Source: an uncultured Oscillibacter sp.
Lineage (GTDB): Bacteria > Bacillota > Clostridia > Oscillospirales > Oscillospiraceae
DNA: 64,000 nt
NCBI GenBank assembly: GCA_910587705.1
Contig: CAJUMX010000002.1
Span: 1 to 64,000, forward strand
Direction of reading: 5' to 3'
The position numbers and the translations under genes are program-made. How positions within the stretch are numbered: the stretch's first letter is position 1; the number at the start of each line of letters is the position of its first letter. The notes under the pieces are model-generated. The model had not been told where the DNA came from and made no database searches. It saw nothing but the letters and a program-made list of their open reading frames with translations. This document shows positions 16,480 through 25,635 of this stretch, one piece after another.

Positions 16480-17400
16480 TTAGCGTTGAATGGGATGTCC
16501 CAATAAATAAGCTGCGGCGGTCATGCGCTTACCGCCTTTGGCCTGGAGCTCCGTCACTCGGAGTATCTTTCCGTCACCGCAGGCGAGGTCGATGCCCTGC
16601 TTCCCCGCCGCCGTTACCGTGCCAGGGCGGGCCGACGTTTCCTCTCCGGTCTCCTGCACAGCGTAGAGCTTCATCTCCTCGCCGCTGATGACGTCCGTCG
16701 TTGCGCAGGGCCAGGGAATCAGGCCCCGGACCTGGCAGCTGATTTCATGGGCGGAGCGGGTCCAGTCCACTGGGGACAACTCCTTCCCCAGCATGGGGGC
16801 GTAGGTGTGTTTTTCGTGCTCCTGGGGAATGCGCGCGGCAGTCCCAGTCGCAAGGGCTTTGACCGTCTCGGACAGGGCTTCCGCCCCCAGCTCCGCCAGG
16901 CGCTGGGTGAGAGCCTGGGCGTCCTCCGTCTCGCCAATGGAGGTGGATTTTTGCAGGATGACATCCCCCGCGTCCAACTCCTTCGCCATATACATGATGG
17001 AGACGCCGGTCTCCGTCTCCCCATTCAGCACTGCCCAGTTAATGGGGGCCGCCCCCCGGTACTTGGGCAGCAGAGATGAGTGGACGTTGATGGAGCCCAA
17101 AGGCGGCACGTTCAAAATGTCCTCCGGCAACAGCTTTCCATAGGCCGCCACCACAATCAGCTCCGGTTTTAGAGAGCGCACCAGCTCCAAGCTCTCGGAA
17201 TTCCGCAGGGTTGCGGGCTGATAAACTGCCAAATTCTTTGTGAGGGCATATTCCTTTACAGGCGTTGGCGTAAGCTTATGTCCTCGGTTTTTTGGCTTAT
17301 CCGGCTGGGTCAGAACGCCGCAAATCTCATGTCCATCCTCTACAAGTCGGCGCAGAGAGGCCACAGCGAAATCCGGCGTGCCCATGAAGAGAGTACGCAT
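16480..17400 (-). CDS. fmt: Methionyl-tRNA formyltransferase
   Basis: Fmt formylates initiator Met-tRNA using 10-formyl-tetrahydrofolate. The 306-residue protein has the start MRTLFMGTPDFAV, the catalytic region with Asn/His/Asp of SINVHSSLLPKYRGAAPI near residue 105-122, and a C-terminal OB-like tRNA-binding domain. Its ATG overlaps the def stop by one base; def-fmt is the usual bacterial pair, producing and removing the formyl group. Length and motifs are all regular. Confidence 0.97.
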   Translation of the reverse strand: MRTLFMGTPDFAVASLRRLVEDGHEICGVLTQPDKPKNRGHKLTPTPVKEYALTKNLAVYQPATLRNSESLELVRSLKPELIVVAAYGKLLPEDILNVPPLGSINVHSSLLPKYRGAAPINWAVLNGETETGVSIMYMAKELDAGDVILQKSTSIGETEDAQALTQRLAELGAEALSETVKALATGTAARIPQEHEKHTYAPMLGKELSPVDWTRSAHEISCQVRGLIPWPCATTDVISGEEMKLYAVQETGEETSARPGTVTAAGKQGIDLACGDGKILRVTELQAKGGKRMTAAAYLLGHPIQR

Positions 17401-17900
17401 CAGTCCGCCCCCTCTTCCTGGTTGAAATACTCCTCCACTTCCTCGTCCGTCAGGAAGCGCTCAATGTGCTCCGTGTACAGGTGACCGTCCAGGTGCTCCA
17501 GCTCATGGCAGAAGCAGCGGGCTGTCAACCCCTCGCCTTCTACCTCAAACCAATTTCCGTCCCGGTCCTGGGCGCGAACGCGGACATAGTTGGGCCGGGT
17601 CACCAGCCCCCACTTTCCGGGAACGCTGAGGCAGCCCTCCGGACCGGTTTGCTCTCCGCTCTGGGCGACAATGGCGGGATTGATCAGCTCGATGTACTCT
17701 TCCGTGTCATCGTCCATCACCACACAGGCCCGGCGGAGAATACCCACCTGGGGAGCCGCCAATCCCGCGCCCCCCGCCTCGGAAAGCGTATCCAGCAGGT
17801 CGTCCATCAGCGCGTGCAGACGACGGTTGAAGTCCGTCACCGGACGGCAGACCTTGTTTAGGCAGTCCTCACCCTGTACCACGATTTTGCGCAATGCCAT
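17400..17900 (-). CDS. def: Peptide deformylase
   Basis: Def removes the N-formyl group from nascent proteins with a metal-bound hydroxide. The 166-residue enzyme shows motif I GAGLAAPQVG near 44-53, motif II EGCLSVPG and motif III HELEHLDG, supplying the Cys and two His metal ligands and the catalytic Glu. The start at 17900 lies 12 bases after the priA stop and has a GGAGG site. The acidic C-terminal tail is longer than the minimum catalytic core. Confidence 0.97.
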   Translation of the reverse strand: MALRKIVVQGEDCLNKVCRPVTDFNRRLHALMDDLLDTLSEAGGAGLAAPQVGILRRACVVMDDDTEEYIELINPAIVAQSGEQTGPEGCLSVPGKWGLVTRPNYVRVRAQDRDGNWFEVEGEGLTARCFCHELEHLDGHLYTEHIERFLTDEEVEEYFNQEEGAD

Positions 17901-17912
17901 TCCTTGAACCTC

Positions 17913-20357
17913 CTACTCCGCGGCGTTGCACTCCGCGAATAGATTAAATCCCCGGTTCGCTCCATTTCCGGCGAAGGCCCGCAGCAGCCCGCCGATTTCC
18001 TCCCGGGTCTCTTTATTATTTTTCCCTACCAGAAGAATTCGGTAGCGATAGCGGTTGTTTACCTTTAAAACCGGGGCCGGAGCGGGACCCAAAACCTCGC
18101 CGTCCCCAAAGCGCCTCCGCAATGCGTCCCGGATGCCGATGGCTGCCCGGAATACCGCCCCCTCCTCCGTCCCGGAGACGGTAAGGGTGAACAGGTCCGC
18201 GAAGGGCGGCAGGCGGCGGAGCCGGCGCATACGGATTTCGCTCTCATAAAATCGCGCATAGTCCTGCCGGGCGGCGCATTGTATTACGTCGTTCCCCGGC
18301 GTGTAGGTCTGAATGACGGCCCGGCCGGATTTGCCGCCCCGGCCTGCCCGGCCCACCACCTGGGTCAAGAGGCTGAAAGTCCGCTCCGCCGCCCGGTAAT
18401 TCTCCAGATACAGCGAGAGGTCGGCGGCTAAGACCCCCACTAGGGTCACGTTTTCAAAATCCAACCCCTTGGCCACCATCTGCGTGCCCAGTAGAATCGG
18501 AATGCGCTCTTTCTCAAAGCGCCGCAGCAGCTTTTCGTGGCCCTCCGCCGTAGTGTCTGCGTCCATCCGCAGCAACTTCACTCCAGGAAACAGGGTCGCC
18601 AGCTCCTCCTCTACCTTCTGGGTGCCCGCCCCCACCCGCTTCATGATGCCGCCGCAAGCCGGACAAGCCTCGAAGCTTCGCTGGGAGTGACCGCAGTGGT
18701 GGCACATCAGCCGCCCATTGGCGGAGTGATAGGTCAGCGGGGCGCTGCACCGGGGACACTCCGGCACATGGCCACACTCCCCGCAAAGCAGCATCCGGCT
18801 GCTGCCCCGGCGGTTTAAAAAGAGGATGCTCTGTTCTCCCCTTTCTAGGTTCCGCTCCAGTTCCCGCCGGAGGTCTGCCCCGATGAGGCCGGGATTCCCG
18901 GCCTTGATCTCCTGACGAAGATCGGCGATGAGAACCTGAGGCAAATTCTGCTCGTTGTACCGGTGGCGAAGCGTTGCTTTATGGTACCGTCCTTCCTCCG
19001 CCGCCCAGGCCGTTTCCACAGAGGGCGTGGCGGAGCCCAGGACCAGCAGGGCCTTATCCCGGGCACAGAGGTATTTGGCCACGTCCCGGGTGTGATACCG
19101 GGGCGGATTTTCCGAAAGGTAGCTGCCTTCCTGCTCCTCATCCAAGATGATGATACCAAGGTTCCGCAGGGGGGCAAAAATGGCAGAACGGGTGCCCAGC
19201 ACCACCTTGACCTCTCCCCGGCGGATGCGCTTCCACTGGTCGTAGCGCTCCGTCATGCGGAGGCCGCTGTGGAGCATCGCCACATCCTCCCCAAAATAGG
19301 AGGAGAATTTCCCCATCATCTGGGGAGTCAGCACGATTTCCGGCACCAAAACCACGGCGGTCCTTCCCTTGGACAGTATCTCCTGGACCAGCCGCAAATA
19401 GACCTGGGTTTTTCCGCTGCCCGTCACACCCTGGAGCAGCGCGCCGGAGGCCCGGCCCGCCTCCGCTAACTTCCAAAGCCCTTCAAACGCCGTTTGCTGC
19501 TCCTCGTTCAGCACAATGGGCGGCCCCGGCTCTACGCTTTGCGGCAAGGAGAGCCGCAGTTCTTCCATCTCGGAAAAGACCAGCAGTCCCGCCTTTTCCA
19601 TTCCCCGGAGCGTCCTGGTGGAAGCGCCGGTAAAGTAGGTGATATCCGCGCAGGCGGTCCGCCCGTTGGCGGCCAACAGCTTCACCACCTCGTAACGGGC
19701 GGAAGAGGAACGCCGCTTTGCCTCCGTCAGGGCCAGGGCCTCCTCGGCACTGAGGGCCAGCTCCGCCATCCGGCGGGTTTTGTCCCCCACCTTTTGCTTC
19801 GCCGCCGTCTCGTGCCAGACGACGCCCGCCTTCTCCAGAGCCTGGAGGGCCGGAAGGGCACTGTCACCATGGGCATCACGCAAAACCTCCAACCCGGCAG
19901 AACCGCCGGAGGACTCCAGCGTCTCCAGGACCTCGATTCCATGCCGGATGCCCCCGGCGACGGACCGGGCCGTCTCGGAGTCCAGCTCCGCCTGAAGCTG
20001 CCAGTTCTCCTGGAGGCGGTACCACAGCCCGGTGGGCAGAATGGTCCGCACCGCCTCGGACATGGTACAGAAATACCGCTGCCGCATCCAGAGGGCCAGG
20101 GCCAGCCCGGCGCCGTCCAGCACCGGCTCCCGATCCAGAACGGCGGAAAGAGCTTTCAGCCTCCGGGCCTTCTTCCCCTCGCCCCGGGCCAGGATCACGC
20201 CCTCCGACGGCCGGTTTCCCTGTCCAAAGGGCACGGTTACCCGGACGCCGGGAAGCGCCAGTTCCTCCAGCTCTGCTGGAACCAGGTAGTCATAGGGCTT
20301 GTCAATGTGATAGGGTGCGGCGCTGACCGCCACTTTTACGATGGCCCCGGTCTCCAT
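17913..20357 (-). CDS. priA: Primosomal protein N', replication restart helicase
   Basis: PriA recognises stalled forks and reloads the replisome. The 814-residue protein has the N-terminal 3'-DNA-end-binding and winged-helix domains (about 1-260), Walker A GVTGSGKT near 315, a DEEQ-box (IILDEEQEGSY), the paired-Cys zinc region with CGECGHVPECPRC and CHHCGHSQRS near 520-570, and the helicase core with QVVGRAGRGGKSG. It follows rpoZ after nine bases and precedes def, the same order as in Bacillus. Confidence 0.97.
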   Translation of the reverse strand: METGAIVKVAVSAAPYHIDKPYDYLVPAELEELALPGVRVTVPFGQGNRPSEGVILARGEGKKARRLKALSAVLDREPVLDGAGLALALWMRQRYFCTMSEAVRTILPTGLWYRLQENWQLQAELDSETARSVAGGIRHGIEVLETLESSGGSAGLEVLRDAHGDSALPALQALEKAGVVWHETAAKQKVGDKTRRMAELALSAEEALALTEAKRRSSSARYEVVKLLAANGRTACADITYFTGASTRTLRGMEKAGLLVFSEMEELRLSLPQSVEPGPPIVLNEEQQTAFEGLWKLAEAGRASGALLQGVTGSGKTQVYLRLVQEILSKGRTAVVLVPEIVLTPQMMGKFSSYFGEDVAMLHSGLRMTERYDQWKRIRRGEVKVVLGTRSAIFAPLRNLGIIILDEEQEGSYLSENPPRYHTRDVAKYLCARDKALLVLGSATPSVETAWAAEEGRYHKATLRHRYNEQNLPQVLIADLRQEIKAGNPGLIGADLRRELERNLERGEQSILFLNRRGSSRMLLCGECGHVPECPRCSAPLTYHSANGRLMCHHCGHSQRSFEACPACGGIMKRVGAGTQKVEEELATLFPGVKLLRMDADTTAEGHEKLLRRFEKERIPILLGTQMVAKGLDFENVTLVGVLAADLSLYLENYRAAERTFSLLTQVVGRAGRGGKSGRAVIQTYTPGNDVIQCAARQDYARFYESEIRMRRLRRLPPFADLFTLTVSGTEEGAVFRAAIGIRDALRRRFGDGEVLGPAPAPVLKVNNRYRYRILLVGKNNKETREEIGGLLRAFAGNGANRGFNLFAECNAAE

Positions 20358-20366
20358 TCCGGGGCG

Positions 20367-20582
20367 TTACGCCTCTTCGGAGGCAATGTCCTCCCCGGCG
20401 GCGGTGAGCTTGCCGTCGGCCACCTCGTGAATGGCCAGGGTTACGGGCTTTTCGTCCAGGTGCTCGCCGGTGATCTCGGCCTCCTCGGCAATCTGGCGGG
20501 CCCGGCGGGCCACCACGTTTACCAACATATAGCGGTTGGGAATATAGGAATTGAGCTTGCTCATGGCGGGATACAGCATCAT
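20367..20582 (-). CDS. rpoZ: RNA polymerase omega subunit
   Basis: Omega aids assembly and stability of RNA polymerase. The 71-residue protein has the conserved core NSYIPNRYMLVNVVARRARQI, followed by an acidic tail. ATG 20582 follows GAAAGGAAG; a TTG at 20603 lies within that ribosome site. The gene lies between gmk and priA, the standard gmk-rpoZ-coaBC/priA neighbourhood, though no coaBC is present here. Confidence 0.93.
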   Translation of the reverse strand: MMLYPAMSKLNSYIPNRYMLVNVVARRARQIAEEAEITGEHLDEKPVTLAIHEVADGKLTAAGEDIASEEA

Positions 20583-20629
20583 GGTAAATCGACTTCCTTT
20601 CAAACTTCTCTGACTTCAATCTATGGCCA

Positions 20630-21226
20630 TCAGCTTCCGCTGATGATTTCCATACGCTCCATGGAACGACAGTGCTCCGCCGTCATAATGGCGTCCAGCT
20701 CCATGGCGGCGTTTTCGATGGTGTCGTTAATGACAAAATAATGGTACGCTCCGGCGGTCCGGCACTCCACCTTGGCCCGCAGCAATCGCTTCTCGATTTT
20801 CTCCGGGCTGTCGGTGCCCCGGAGGGTCAGGCGGCGGGCCAGCTCCTCCCAGCTGGGGGGAGCAATGAAGATCAAAACGGCCTCCGGACGCTTGTGGGCA
20901 ATTTGCAGGGCTCCCTGAACGTCAATTTCCAAAATTACGTCCCGGCCCGCCTCCATGGCCTCGTCCACAAAGCGCTTGGGTGTGCCGTAGAAGTTGCCCA
21001 CGTACTCGGCGTACTCCAAAAAGGCGTCCTGCGCCATCCATTCATGGAAGGTGTCCACGTCTAAGAAGTGGTAGTGGACGCCGTTTTCCTCCCCGGCCCG
21101 GGGCGAACGGGTGGTGGCGGAGACGGAGACGTACACGTCCTTCCGCTTCTCCAGCAATACCTTTAATACGCTGCCCTTCCCCACGCCGGAGGGGCCGGAC
21201 ACGATAAACGTCTTTCCCTTTTTCAT
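20630..21226 (-). CDS. gmk: Guanylate kinase
   Basis: Gmk phosphorylates GMP to GDP. The 198-residue enzyme has the P-loop SGPSGVGKGS near residue 10, the GMP-binding segment TTRSPRAGEENGVHYHF and the lid region around ARRLTLRGTDSPEKIEKRL. The start overlaps the remA stop by four bases (ATGA). The conserved order yicC-remA-gmk-rpoZ-priA is complete here. Confidence 0.97.
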   Translation of the reverse strand: MKKGKTFIVSGPSGVGKGSVLKVLLEKRKDVYVSVSATTRSPRAGEENGVHYHFLDVDTFHEWMAQDAFLEYAEYVGNFYGTPKRFVDEAMEAGRDVILEIDVQGALQIAHKRPEAVLIFIAPPSWEELARRLTLRGTDSPEKIEKRLLRAKVECRTAGAYHYFVINDTIENAAMELDAIMTAEHCRSMERMEIISGS

Positions 21227-21462
21227 GCTTCCTCCTCTTCCCCTGCGCCGAATTTTTCCGGCGGCAGGGCTGATAAAATCACATGGTCGCTGTCCATGAT
21301 GAAGATGGACGCGGTTTTTCTCCCGTAGGTGGCGTCAATGAGCATTCCCCGCTCCCGGCTCTCCTGGGTCATGCGGCGGATGGGGGCGGAGTCAGGGCCC
21401 ACAATGGCCACCACCCGCTCCCGGGAGACCATGCTTCCAAAACCAATGTTAATAAATTCCAT
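21223..21462 (-). CDS. remA: RemA/DUF370 family regulator
   Basis: A 79-residue member of the DUF370 family; in Bacillus RemA is a DNA-binding oligomer that activates biofilm matrix genes. The opening FINIGFGSMVSRERVVAIV and the central RGMLIDATYGRKT are diagnostic. It sits between yicC and gmk, its usual place. Matrix genes are not in this window, so its targets in this organism are unknown. Confidence 0.92.
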   Translation of the reverse strand: MEFINIGFGSMVSRERVVAIVGPDSAPIRRMTQESRERGMLIDATYGRKTASIFIMDSDHVILSALPPEKFGAGEEEEA

Positions 21463-21465
21463 GCC

Positions 21466-22347
21466 TTACTCCACGTTCTGCACCTGTTCCCGCATCTTCT
21501 CCACCTCGGCCTTCATATTCACCACGACTTGGGCGATGGACACGTCGCCGCATTTGGACCCGATGGTATTGGACTCCCGGTTGACCTCTTGGATGAGGAA
21601 GTCCATTTTTCGTCCCATGGGCTCCGTGGCCTCCAGCATGGTCCGCAGCTGGGCCACATGGCTCCGCAGGCGGACGGTTTCCTCATCCACCGCCACCTTG
21701 TCGGCGTAGATGGCCGCCTCGGTGAGGATGCGCTGGGGGTCGATGGTCACGCTTTGCAGTGCCTCCTGCATCCGGGCGGTGAGCTTAGAGCGGTACTCCG
21801 CCACCGTCTCCGGGGAGCGGGCCTCCACCTGGGCGGTGCAGGTTTCAATGGTGGTAAGCCGATTTCCGATGTCCTCCGCCAGCCGGGCTCCCTCCACGCC
21901 CCGCATCTCGTTGAAGGCGGCCAGGGCCGCGTCCAGCACGGCGCAGAGGTCGGCGCTAACGGCCTCTAAGTCCTCGTCCGCCTTGGTGACGGAGAGCACG
22001 TCCGGAAACCGGGCCAGCACCTCCGGCGTCACCTTGTAGGACGTGGGACCGCAGACCTCCGCCAGCTCATTCAAAGCGGCGGCGTACTGGCCCGCCAGCT
22101 CCCGGTTGACGGCCACCTTGGTCACGTCGGCGGCGGAGGCGTCCACGGTGACAAACACGTCTACCTTTCCTCGGGAGACCGCCTTCTGGACCCGCGCTTT
22201 CAGCGCATCCTCGGCAAAGATATACAGTCGGGGCATTTTCACCGTGCAGTCCAGGTAGCGGTTGTTGACCGCCCGGACCTCCACGGTGATATCCCGACTG
22301 TTTCGCGTCTCTCTGGCCCGGCCATAGCCGGTCATGCTTTTGATCAT
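21466..22347 (-). CDS. YicC family endoribonuclease
   Basis: The 293-residue protein carries the N-terminal signature MIKSMTGYGRARE and the C-terminal DUF1732 block ending in the ESNTIGSKCGD segment. YicC proteins are endoribonucleases that act on RNA and small RNAs in several bacteria; the physiological target here is unknown. The gene leads into remA after three bases. The upstream DnaJ-like gene ends 19 bases before, within the same run. Confidence 0.92.
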   Translation of the reverse strand: MIKSMTGYGRARETRNSRDITVEVRAVNNRYLDCTVKMPRLYIFAEDALKARVQKAVSRGKVDVFVTVDASAADVTKVAVNRELAGQYAAALNELAEVCGPTSYKVTPEVLARFPDVLSVTKADEDLEAVSADLCAVLDAALAAFNEMRGVEGARLAEDIGNRLTTIETCTAQVEARSPETVAEYRSKLTARMQEALQSVTIDPQRILTEAAIYADKVAVDEETVRLRSHVAQLRTMLEATEPMGRKMDFLIQEVNRESNTIGSKCGDVSIAQVVVNMKAEVEKMREQVQNVE

Positions 22348-22366
22348 GATGATCTCCCCTTATAAT

Positions 22367-22975
22367 TCAGATAAAGCAACAGTATCCACCGTTGCACAGG
22401 GTATAGGCGCAGCACAGGGTCAAACAGGGATTCCCGGCGCACAGGGTCCCAAAGGGCTCCCCCCCGGGGCGGTAAACATTTCCGTTTTGCATTAGATTCA
22501 GCGCCCGCCGGTACTCCAGGTTATTGGGCTCTATCTGACAGGCAGTCTCATAATACCGCAATGCCTCATCCATCCAGCCCCGGCGGTAGCACACCGCGCC
22601 TTTGAGGAAGTTCCACTCCGCGCCGTGGTCGCTGACGTTGTTTAAAAGTGCCTCCGCCCGGGCAATATCGCCCACCTGAATGGCGGCCCGGACCTGTTGA
22701 AGGACGGATGAGCCACCAGAACCGTAAGACTGCTGCCAGCCCCCGGCATAGGAGGACCCGGAACCGCCAGTCCTTCCCCCACCGCCGCTGCGCCGTTTGT
22801 TGATTTCCTCGTAAGCGGCGTTGATGTCCTTCATTTTCTCCTGGGCCAGGTCGGCCAGGGGATTGTCATGATAGTTGTCCGGGTGGTATTTTCTCGCCAG
22901 CTCCCGGTAGGCCCGTTTGACCTCCTCGTCGGTGGCGCTCTCCGAAATACCAAGTACCTGATAGGGATCGTTCAT
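22367..22975 (-). CDS. J-domain protein with Gly-rich linker and TPR-like tail
   Basis: The 202-residue protein begins with a J domain (residues 2-65, with the HPD tripeptide near 34) that would stimulate an Hsp70. A Gly/Ser linker (about 68-95) follows, then a helical segment with TPR character (DEALRYYETACQIEPNNLEYRRAL), and a C-terminus rich in Cys and hydrophobic residues. It lacks the zinc-finger region and C-terminal domains of canonical DnaJ. ATG 22975 has AGGAG eight bases upstream and overlaps the DUF5685 stop. The Cys-rich tail (CCAYTLCNGGYCC) might bind metal or membrane; that is speculative. Confidence 0.85.
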   Translation of the reverse strand: MNDPYQVLGISESATDEEVKRAYRELARKYHPDNYHDNPLADLAQEKMKDINAAYEEINKRRSGGGGRTGGSGSSYAGGWQQSYGSGGSSVLQQVRAAIQVGDIARAEALLNNVSDHGAEWNFLKGAVCYRRGWMDEALRYYETACQIEPNNLEYRRALNLMQNGNVYRPGGEPFGTLCAGNPCLTLCCAYTLCNGGYCCFI

Positions 22976-23862
22976 GTGTTTTTCTCCTGTGCTTCTCTCT
23001 TGTTTCCTCCGCCTGTGCGGAAGGTCCCCTCCAGCACCGCCTTTCCCACGCGGAAAAGGCCGGTGTATAGGGTGGTTTCCAAAACCGGCGTCCAGACGCC
23101 GAAGTCCCACAACTCAAAAGCGGTAGCCATCATATGAATAGAATGGTCTAGCGTAGCGGCAAAGCTCTCCCGGGCCGCTTCCGTCCAGGCACCCTCTGTT
23201 AGCCCGTAGCGCAGGGCCACCGGGTTGTAATTTCCGGAAGCGGCGTCCTTCCTCAAATCGTCCGCCGCGTCCACCAGGTAAACCCAGCGGCCCAGGTGGT
23301 AGAAAATTTGCTCCAGCACCCGCCGCCGCACCGGCTCGTCCACTGCCTGGGCGGCTCCTTGCAACAGCACGGCAAACGTATCCGCCGCCCGGTCCATGGA
23401 GGGGCAGTTTTCCCGCTCCAGCTCCGCTAGCAAATGAAGCTGGCGTCGGGTGGAGGCGTCAAAGTCTGGCCGGGCCTCAGCCGCCTTCCGATAGGCCTGC
23501 GCCAAAACGGCGGAGGCTCCCCGGTATTTCAGGCCGTGGAGCCGGTCGTGGTCCTCCACACCGTCTCGGGCCTGCCAATAGGCCAAAATCACGCTCTCGT
23601 CCGCCGCTAGGGCCAGCGCCTCTGTGCTCTCCAGTCGGTCTCTTCCTTGGACGGGATGAGCGGCGCAGCGGCCATGATGGACAGGGCCCTCCTCCCTTTC
23701 AGAGAGAAGGATCGCCAAAAAGGTAAAGTCATAGTTCAGAATGAACCGGGCCGCCGTTCCGTAGCGTTCCCCCAGCGTATGGCAAAGACCGCAATAGACC
23801 CGGCCGAAACGCTTTTGCTCCTCTTCCGGCAAGTCCTGGGGCGGTCTGACGTAGCCGAACAT
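22972..23862 (-). CDS. DUF5685 family protein
   Basis: A 296-residue protein starting MFGYVRPP with a paired Cys in YCGLCHTLGERYG at about 29-40, followed by a largely helical body. This start and the helical body with conserved DDLRKDAASGNYNP identify the DUF5685 family found in Clostridia. Its function is not known. It overlaps the J-domain gene by four bases and the RseC-like gene by one, so the three are translationally coupled and may work together. Confidence 0.78.
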   Translation of the reverse strand: MFGYVRPPQDLPEEEQKRFGRVYCGLCHTLGERYGTAARFILNYDFTFLAILLSEREEGPVHHGRCAAHPVQGRDRLESTEALALAADESVILAYWQARDGVEDHDRLHGLKYRGASAVLAQAYRKAAEARPDFDASTRRQLHLLAELERENCPSMDRAADTFAVLLQGAAQAVDEPVRRRVLEQIFYHLGRWVYLVDAADDLRKDAASGNYNPVALRYGLTEGAWTEAARESFAATLDHSIHMMATAFELWDFGVWTPVLETTLYTGLFRVGKAVLEGTFRTGGGNKREAQEKNT

Positions 23863-24272
23863 CAGAACAGCCGGACGATGGTGAAGGACAGCCCGCCTCT
23901 GGCCCGGAGACGGCGGTCATAGCCGACAGCCCCCAGGATACCCAGGAGGAAGCCCACTCCGGCGGCGGTATATTGGACCGCCACGCTGGCCGCCGCCGCC
24001 AGGGCGGCAAAGTAGCCCAGGAAGAACAGCGCTACCGGAATCAGGTAGACCAGGGCCACAATGCGGAGCATTTTCTTGGTACTGCTCTCCACCACCACCT
24101 TCTGTCCTGGGGTTGCGCCGATGGGGTTCAATGCCCGGGCGTGAACTGCCGCGCCAGTGACGCCGCAGCCGGCGCACTCCTCACAGTCATGGCCGCAGGC
24201 GGACTTCCGGGGGACGGAAATTTCCGCGTGGCTGGAGTCCAGGATTCGTTCAACCGTTGCAATTTGTGTCAT
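23862..24272 (-). CDS. RseC/SoxR-reducing system family membrane protein
   Basis: A 136-residue protein of the RseC_MucC family (PF04246). An N-terminal cytoplasmic part carries four Cys in CGHDCEECAGC (about 25-35), followed by two membrane helices at about 73-95 and 98-118. In other bacteria RseC proteins sit with Rnf or SoxR-reducing complexes; no rnf genes are nearby. ATG 24272 is used because GGAGG precedes it; the in-frame TTG 24284 lies in that site. The Cys pattern suggests a redox or Fe-S role. Confidence 0.8.
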   Translation of the reverse strand: MTQIATVERILDSSHAEISVPRKSACGHDCEECAGCGVTGAAVHARALNPIGATPGQKVVVESSTKKMLRIVALVYLIPVALFFLGYFAALAAAASVAVQYTAAGVGFLLGILGAVGYDRRLRARGGLSFTIVRLF

Positions 24273-24293
24273 GTTTTCCTCCAAGCATGGGGT

Positions 24294-25634
24294 TTATCCG
24301 CCGGTTTCCTCCCCGGTCGGTTCATCTTCCGGGGGCGGGTCCGTCGCTTCCTCCGGAGGCGGCTCCTCGCCGCCCTCCCGGATTGTCACCTGAATCTGGT
24401 ACAGGCCGCTGATGCCCACGTCGCCCTTGTTCACCGTCACCTCCGCAGGAACGGTATAGGTGCCGGAGGCGGCGGAGTAATCGTCCAGGTCCACCGTTAC
24501 GGCAATGTCCTCTCCGGTAAGAGCGGACACGTCCGCCTCTGTGCCGAAAACCTTCACCGCCAAACTGCCGGTCAGCGCCTCTACCCGCTTCCCCTCCGGA
24601 AGGTTCAGCCAGGAGATGTTCTCCGTGGAGACCGTGGCGCTGGTCATGTCCTTAAAGCGGATGCGCAGGGCAGCTCGAGTCACACCGCTGACATTGGTAC
24701 AGCCGTCAGGCAGGATAATCATATAATTGGTAGTGGTGTAGTTCTCAGAGGCTGTGGTACCCAACTCCCTCAGATCATATTTACCCAACTCCAAAGTCTC
24801 CACGTTTTTCAGCATGGTTGCGTCTCCGGAGACGGCGATGGTCTGGGGCTCAATGAAATACTCCGTGTTCCGGGCGCGGCATCCGGGAGCGTCCGTGAAG
24901 TTCACCACCAAGCGCAGCTCCTTGGTGACAAAGACCGACAGCGTGGCCTTGACATTTTCCACCGAGGAGTGAATGTCCGCCTTGTCCAAAAGCTGGCCGT
25001 TTTGATCGTAGAATTGAAGCTCCAGGTCCCGAGATACCGTCTCCACCGCGCTGTTTCCAATGTCCAGCGTGACCTTAGCATAGCTGATGGGTTCGATATC
25101 CTCCTGGAGGCCCCGGACCTCCACCTCTGGGTGTGAGAGCTCCACCTGACCAGCGGAATAGCTCTCTGCCACGTTGCCCACCAGCTCACAGCTGACATCA
25201 ATGGTCCGGCTGTACAGCTCGCTGATGTTTACCGTGGCCATACCAAAGCTGGCCCGTTCTTTTTGAATGGCGTTGGCGTTGTTGTTGAATTTCGGGTTCG
25301 TGTAGCTCACATTGTAGTTGACCCGCTGTTTTCCCGCGCTGGTTACATCCAAGAGGCTGGCCGTCACCCAGATTTGAGAGCGGTCCAGACTGCAAATGTT
25401 CCACCGGGTGCCTTTCAGCGTCAGGTCGATGGTCAGGTCCGTCCCATCCTCCACCAGCATCAAGCCCCGATCCGTCAGGGTGCTCTCGTACAAATATTCT
25501 ATGGGAATGTCCAGGTACTCCTGTGTCACGGTCTGACCGCTGCTCAGGTCCACATAGAGCCAGATGCCGCAGGCCACCAGAACGGCCAGCAACAGATAAA
25601 CGACTTTGCGGCGTCCCGCCTTTTCGTTTTCCAC
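24294..25634 (-). CDS. cdaR: YbbR-domain regulator of diadenylate cyclase
   Basis: CdaR modulates CdaA from outside the membrane. The 446-residue protein has one N-terminal membrane helix (about 8-27), four YbbR-like beta-rich repeats and an acidic Pro-rich tail (EEPPPEEATDPPPEDEPTGEE). I prefer GTG 25634 because GGAGG lies eight bases upstream and it follows the cdaA stop directly; ATG 25649 would overlap cdaA with no proper spacing. The cdaA-cdaR pair is conserved in Firmicutes; glmM, the usual third member, is absent here. Confidence 0.9.
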   Translation of the reverse strand: MENEKAGRRKVVYLLLAVLVACGIWLYVDLSSGQTVTQEYLDIPIEYLYESTLTDRGLMLVEDGTDLTIDLTLKGTRWNICSLDRSQIWVTASLLDVTSAGKQRVNYNVSYTNPKFNNNANAIQKERASFGMATVNISELYSRTIDVSCELVGNVAESYSAGQVELSHPEVEVRGLQEDIEPISYAKVTLDIGNSAVETVSRDLELQFYDQNGQLLDKADIHSSVENVKATLSVFVTKELRLVVNFTDAPGCRARNTEYFIEPQTIAVSGDATMLKNVETLELGKYDLRELGTTASENYTTTNYMIILPDGCTNVSGVTRAALRIRFKDMTSATVSTENISWLNLPEGKRVEALTGSLAVKVFGTEADVSALTGEDIAVTVDLDDYSAASGTYTVPAEVTVNKGDVGISGLYQIQVTIREGGEEPPPEEATDPPPEDEPTGEETGG

Positions 25635-25635
25635 C

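Noticed and set aside
23973..25136. 387-codon plus-strand frame opposite cdaR and the RseC-like gene
   Set aside because: It covers two well-supported minus-strand genes and has composition typical of antisense frames in GC-rich DNA.
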